From CAVXHV01 sp963761445 (GTDB lineage: Bacteria; Planctomycetota; Planctomycetia; Isosphaerales; Isosphaeraceae): 64,000 nt of DNA. Both the position numbers and the translations under genes were made by a program. The notes below the pieces were generated by a model. That model did no database searches, was not told the DNA's origin, and saw nothing but the letters and a program-made list of their open reading frames with translations. The stretch lies in contig CAVXHV010000001.1 of the NCBI GenBank assembly GCA_963761445.1, positions 372,001 to 436,000 of the forward strand. The letters run 5' to 3'. Shown here piece after piece: positions 60,600 to 64,000 of the stretch. The first letter of the stretch is position 1, and every line of letters starts with the position of its first letter.

Positions 60600-62128
60600 A
60601 CAACGTTTATACATTTGCGGCCGTGCGAACGGGCGATGCCATTCCGCGGGCACAAGTTCCGCTGCTGCCGTTTGCAGACTTTCGGAGTATGGTGGTCGAA
60701 GCGGTCAAGCGCGGGCAGCGCATCGTCGCGCTTTTTGGAAACATCGCCGATTCGTCGCCGGACGTGGAAATCTACGTCGTCCTTGCCGACAGTGCCCGCG
60801 CGCAGTTACGCGCTGGCAAGGCGAGAATGAACTCGGACCGGTTTCCCTCGCTGACTCCCGACTGCCCGCAGGCGCACCTTTTCGAGCGGGAACTGGCCGA
60901 GCAGTACGGGCTTCGTCCCGAAGGCCATCCCTGGTTCAAGCCGGTTCGCTTTCATGGCTCGTACCGCGGGGGGCACGACGCGTGGGACAGGCGCCGGGAC
61001 GAACATCCGGTGGTCGGTGTCACCGACTTTTTCCGAGTTGAAGGAGAGGAAATTCACGAGGTCGCGGTTGGTCCCGTGCACGCCGGCGTCATCGAGCCCG
61101 GACATTTCCGTTTCCAGTGCCATGGCGAGCACGTCTTTCACCTGGAGATCTCACTGGGTTACCAGCATCGCGGCATCGAGGCTGCTCTGGTCGGCGGGCC
61201 GGACAAGCGTGCCGTTCACGTCATGGAACACGTTGCTGGCGACACTTCGATCGGGCACTGCCTCGCGTATTGCCAGGCCGTGGAGTCGCTTTCGGAATGC
61301 CCCGCGTCGATCCGGGCTCAAGCGATTCGAGGGATCGCCCTGGAACTGGAGCGGCTGGCCAATCACACGGGCGACCTCGGGGCTCTGGCCGGCGATGTCG
61401 GGTTTCTGCCCACAGCCTCATACTGTGGTCGGCTCCGAGGCGATTTTCTCAACCTGACCGCTCTCTTATGCGGCAGCCGATTCGGTCGTGGAATGGTTCG
61501 GCCCGGTGGTGTCGGGCACGATCTGGAGGAGGCCCGCATCGAGCAGTGCCTGGCTCGCCTCGAAGCGGCGTTCGGTGGTGTTACCGGCGCAGCAAATCTG
61601 CTCTGGAATTCCTTGTCGGTCCAGGCCCGATTCGAGGAAACAGGGACGATCGCCGAGCGAACTGCCGTCGCTCTGGGATTGGTCGGTCCCGCAGCACGGG
61701 CCTGCGGCGTCGAAACCGACGTTCGACTGGATTTCCCGACGGGCATTTATCGTTTTGCTCATGTGCCGATTTCTTCGTGGACCACCGGCGACGTGTTCGC
61801 CCGAGCTTATGTGCGTTGGCTGGAGATTCAGCGCTCAGTGGCTTTTATCAAGGACCAGCTTCTGGCACTGCCCGAAGGGCCGTTGCGATCAAACGTGGGT
61901 CCTCTGAAACCCGACCACTTCGCCGTAACGCTCGTCGAAGGCTGGCGCGGAGAGATTGCGCATGTGGCGCTCACCGACGGCGAAGGCCGGTTCGCACGCT
62001 ACAAGATCGTCGATCCCTCGTTCCACAACTGGGCGGGTCTGGCGATGGCACTGCGCGACCAACAGATTTCCGATTTCCCGCTTTGCAACAAGAGCTTCAA
62101 TCTGTCGTATTGTGGCCACGACCTGTGA
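60596..62128 (+). CDS. HyfG/HycE-like (NuoC-NuoD) large subunit lacking NiFe ligands
   Basis: The 510-residue protein has an N-terminal NuoC-like domain (residues about 20-140; RFPSLTPDCPQAHLFERELA) and a C-terminal large-subunit domain (about 155-510; LEISLGYQHRGIEAALVGG, ELERLANHTGDLGALAGDVG). In active NiFe enzymes the first metal motif is RICGIC; here residues 212-217 read HVAGDT. The second motif, DPCxxC, is absent because the protein ends at NLSYCGHDL. The NiFe centre therefore cannot form. This is the Ehr-like (energy-converting hydrogenase related) condition. The start overlaps HyfF by four bases. Confidence 0.88.
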   Translation: MNNVYTFAAVRTGDAIPRAQVPLLPFADFRSMVVEAVKRGQRIVALFGNIADSSPDVEIYVVLADSARAQLRAGKARMNSDRFPSLTPDCPQAHLFERELAEQYGLRPEGHPWFKPVRFHGSYRGGHDAWDRRRDEHPVVGVTDFFRVEGEEIHEVAVGPVHAGVIEPGHFRFQCHGEHVFHLEISLGYQHRGIEAALVGGPDKRAVHVMEHVAGDTSIGHCLAYCQAVESLSECPASIRAQAIRGIALELERLANHTGDLGALAGDVGFLPTASYCGRLRGDFLNLTALLCGSRFGRGMVRPGGVGHDLEEARIEQCLARLEAAFGGVTGAANLLWNSLSVQARFEETGTIAERTAVALGLVGPAARACGVETDVRLDFPTGIYRFAHVPISSWTTGDVFARAYVRWLEIQRSVAFIKDQLLALPEGPLRSNVGPLKPDHFAVTLVEGWRGEIAHVALTDGEGRFARYKIVDPSFHNWAGLAMALRDQQISDFPLCNKSFNLSYCGHDL

Positions 62129-62147
62129 ATTTGCTTCAGGACAGACC

Positions 62148-62969
62148 ATGTTTTCCATCATTCGGGAACGACTGCGCCAAGGCATGCGGACGATCGCGTA
62201 TCCCAAGAGCGCACCGACGCTTCCCGACCGTTTCCTGGGCTTGCCCGTACTCGATGACTCGAAGTGCCCCGACGGCTGCCGTGCCTGCATCGAGGCGTGC
62301 CCCACCGACGCAATCGTGCACGACGCTACGGGCCTGGCCCTCGATATGGGGCGGTGCCTTTTCTGCAACGACTGCGTGAGAGCCTGCCCGCACGATGGTG
62401 CGATCCATTTTAGCCAGGACCACCGGCTCGCGAGCCGCAGGCGCGAGGACTTGATTGTGCGCAGCGGAGAAGAGCGGAGACTTGCTCAACCTCTGGATGA
62501 GACACTACGCCGGCTCTTCGGCCGCTCGTTCAAACTCAGGGAAGTGAGCGCCGGGGGTGACAGCGCGTCGGAGGCCGATTTGAACGTGCTCGGAACCGTT
62601 GTCTTCGACATGGGCCGATTCGGCATCCAATTCGTGGCGTCGCCGCGCCACGCCGACGGCATAGTTGTCACGGGGCCGGTTACCGAGAACATGAAGCAAG
62701 CGCTCCTCCAGACCTACGAGGCGGTACCGGCCCCCAAGCTCGTGATCGCCGTTGGTGCCAACGCGATTTCCGGCGGGGTATTTCGAGGCGATCCCGAGGT
62801 CAATGACGGAATCGAGGGAATCCTCCCCGTCGATCTCTACATCCCCGGCGACCCTCCGCATCCGCTCACGATCCTTGACGGGCTGTTGCGGCTGCTGGGA
62901 CGTCTCGAGGATCGGCCGCCACCGCCGCCGGTGGCCTCCGAGAAAGACAAGCGAGTGCACGGGGAGTGA
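62148..62969 (+). CDS. Fused 2[4Fe-4S] ferredoxin-NuoB-like small subunit with lost N2 ligands
   Basis: Residues 40-85 are a HycF/NuoI-like ferredoxin domain with eight cysteines: C40, C44, C47, C51 and C70, C73, C76, C80, enough for two 4Fe-4S clusters (the first motif is CxxxCxxCxxxC, one residue longer than usual). Residues about 128-255 are a NuoB/HycG-like domain (FGIQFVASPRHADGIVVTGP). The expected CNGC reads DSAS (D138, S141), the cysteine after VAVGD is N205, and IPGCPP is IPGDPP (D235), so all four ligands are gone. No cysteine occurs after C80. It ends with a proline-rich, charged tail. AGGACAGA precedes the ATG. The two functions are normally on separate proteins. Confidence 0.85.
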   Translation: MFSIIRERLRQGMRTIAYPKSAPTLPDRFLGLPVLDDSKCPDGCRACIEACPTDAIVHDATGLALDMGRCLFCNDCVRACPHDGAIHFSQDHRLASRRREDLIVRSGEERRLAQPLDETLRRLFGRSFKLREVSAGGDSASEADLNVLGTVVFDMGRFGIQFVASPRHADGIVVTGPVTENMKQALLQTYEAVPAPKLVIAVGANAISGGVFRGDPEVNDGIEGILPVDLYIPGDPPHPLTILDGLLRLLGRLEDRPPPPPVASEKDKRVHGE

Positions 62970-63351
62970 AGGGTTTTCGGCCTTTCGCAGCAAGACGGCG
63001 ACGGCCTGCGCTTACAGAGTGGGCTGTCTTCCGGGCAGCGTTGGCCTTGGCACGCCGCAGGCACCTGGAAGTCTATGGCCAACCGAGCTTGGGCCAGTGC
63101 TCGTAACGGCCATAGACCGTAGCTGGGGGCCCCAATTTCACTGTCACGTGCGACTTTCATTCGCATTTGTGCAGGAAGCTTCTGAACCGGCTCGATTGCG
63201 CCGTCAGTTCGGCAATAGGCGGCTTGAGCCGCAGCACCGGCTCCTGTAAGGTGGACGCGCTAGGAGAATGGAGACGATCTGGACGCCCGACCGGGATGCA
63301 ATCTGGAATGCTGGACGGGTGCCGGGGCAGGGAAACTCGGCAGTGCGAAAG
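62970..63351. other. Intergenic region after the Hyf-like operon, with a large hairpin
   Basis: No coding frame here looks real. A 47-base inverted structure at 63071-63117 has a perfect 10-bp outer stem (GTCTATGGCC with GGCCATAGAC) and an inner CGAGC/GCTCG stem. It lies about 100 bases past the last operon gene and may end or stabilise the transcript, but there is no T-run. Confidence 0.5.
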
Positions 63352-64000
63352 ATGTCGCAGCATGTGAGGACTGATCAGGGTGGCCACCCAAGAGGTGGAA
63401 CCGCAGCACGGGGTTTGCCTCAGCTTGCTGAGGTATCAGCGCCTCGGGTAAAGCCGAGTGACCCCGCCGGTGCAGCGGTCGTGCATGCGCTGCGCACGGC
63501 GCTTTCGCGAATGGCAACGGCTGAGCCGGAGGCGAGGCGGGGCGAACCGGAAGGGGTGCATCGCCTCCGATCGGCCTCACGGCGATTGCGGAGCGAGCTC
63601 AGGGCGTTAAAGGATCTCGTGGACCAAAAGTGGCGAGGCACGCTCGAGATTGAACTCAAGTGGCTGGCCGGGCTGCTTGGGGATGTGCGTGACCTCGATA
63701 TCTTGCTTGCACGCCTGCATGTAGTTGGCTCGGAAATGGAGCGGCCGGAAGTCGAAGGAGTCGCGATAGCGCCATTGGAGGGGTTGGAACGGCGGCGTGC
63801 TCGAGCAGCGAGAGCGATGTCCGACGTGCTGAAGAGTGAGCGATACCGCGCCTTACTGAAGGGGCTTGAGCGCGCCGTCGAGCATCCTCCGCTTGAAGAT
63901 GCAGCGGGAGAGGCGTGCCGGGTCGCCTTGCCACCGGCAGTGAAGGCCGCCTGGCGGCGGCTCAAGAAAGCGGCCAGGGACTTGCGGCCCGATGACAACG
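63352..64000 (+). CDS. CHAD-domain protein, partial (runs off the window)
   Basis: An open frame continues from an ATG at 63352 to the window end without a stop, giving at least 216 residues. It contains helical, Arg/His/Lys-rich CHAD motifs: VVHALRTALSRMATAEPEAR, GVHRLRSASRRLRSELRALK and WLAGLLGDVRDLDILLARLH. CHAD domains bind polyphosphate through basic residues. The first 30 residues are rich in Gly and look unstructured, so a downstream start is possible; no clear ribosome binding site supports the ATG at 63352. Confidence 0.8.
   Translation, partial: MSQHVRTDQGGHPRGGTAARGLPQLAEVSAPRVKPSDPAGAAVVHALRTALSRMATAEPEARRGEPEGVHRLRSASRRLRSELRALKDLVDQKWRGTLEIELKWLAGLLGDVRDLDILLARLHVVGSEMERPEVEGVAIAPLEGLERRRARAARAMSDVLKSERYRALLKGLERAVEHPPLEDAAGEACRVALPPAVKAAWRRLKKAARDLRPDDN

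Noticed and set aside
60596..62969. A functional NiFe hydrogenase or formate hydrogenlyase
   Set aside because: Both NiFe motifs and all N2-cluster ligands are absent, and no maturation or formate-dehydrogenase gene is present in the window.

Overview
The window is high-GC DNA from a planctomycete, most likely a relative of the Isosphaeraceae; the family-level placement is inference. The marker genes are two clusters of DUF1501 proteins paired with cytochrome/DUF1549/DUF1553 (PSCyt/PSD1) proteins, a Ser/Thr kinase fused to WD40 repeats next to a planctomycete-type ECF sigma factor, and two surface proteins with an N-terminal LEPR-XLL-like motif (LEGRTLLS, LEGRRLLS). No rRNA, tRNA, CRISPR array, insertion sequence or phage gene was seen.

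Layout. 0.2-5.5 kb: an E2-type acyltransferase-like gene, a secreted protein and a 2OG-Fe(II) oxygenase. 5.7-9.6 kb: PSD1/DUF1501 pair. 9.6-15.2 kb: small accessory genes, namely a CDF cation exporter, a Phd/PIN toxin-antitoxin pair, a TetR/SDR divergent pair with operators, and an HTH-MNT antitoxin gene whose overlapping HEPN partner is cut down to 47 codons. 15.2-22.1 kb: second cytochrome/DUF1549/DUF1501 cluster. 22.3-26.4 kb: kinase-WD40 plus ECF sigma. 26.6-40.5 kb: one surface protein of about 4,600 residues. 40.7-46.3 kb: a second LEPR-XLL protein, a DUF433/DUF5615 pair, and a sigma/anti-sigma/secreted-protein operon. 46.5-63.0 kb: a SulP transporter with STAS domain and DabA (DUF2309) on the minus strand, and a divergent operon of an RHH protein, two HTH-EIIA regulators and seven genes for a hydrogenase-4/complex-I-like membrane complex. 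63.35 kb to the end: a partial CHAD protein.

The most interesting system is at 46.5-63.0 kb. The membrane complex has two antiporter-like HyfB subunits plus HyfC-, HyfE- and HyfF-like subunits and a peripheral arm. The arm has lost the NiFe-ligand cysteines and all four cysteines expected to bind the proximal N2-type cluster, yet keeps eight ferredoxin cysteines. DabA across the divergent promoter keeps its zinc-site motifs. I read this as an inorganic-carbon or ion-transport machine built on a redox-disabled Hyf/Ehr scaffold. That function is inference.

The second highlight is the giant surface protein. It has eight modules in each of which a six-bladed NHL-type propeller is inserted into one loop of a fibronectin-III-like domain; two modules without the insert mark the site.

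About fifteen apparent single-base frameshifts interrupt otherwise well-conserved genes, several as compensating pairs. Uncorrected sequencing or assembly indels are the simplest explanation, so interrupted genes are annotated here as whole genes with the break positions stated.
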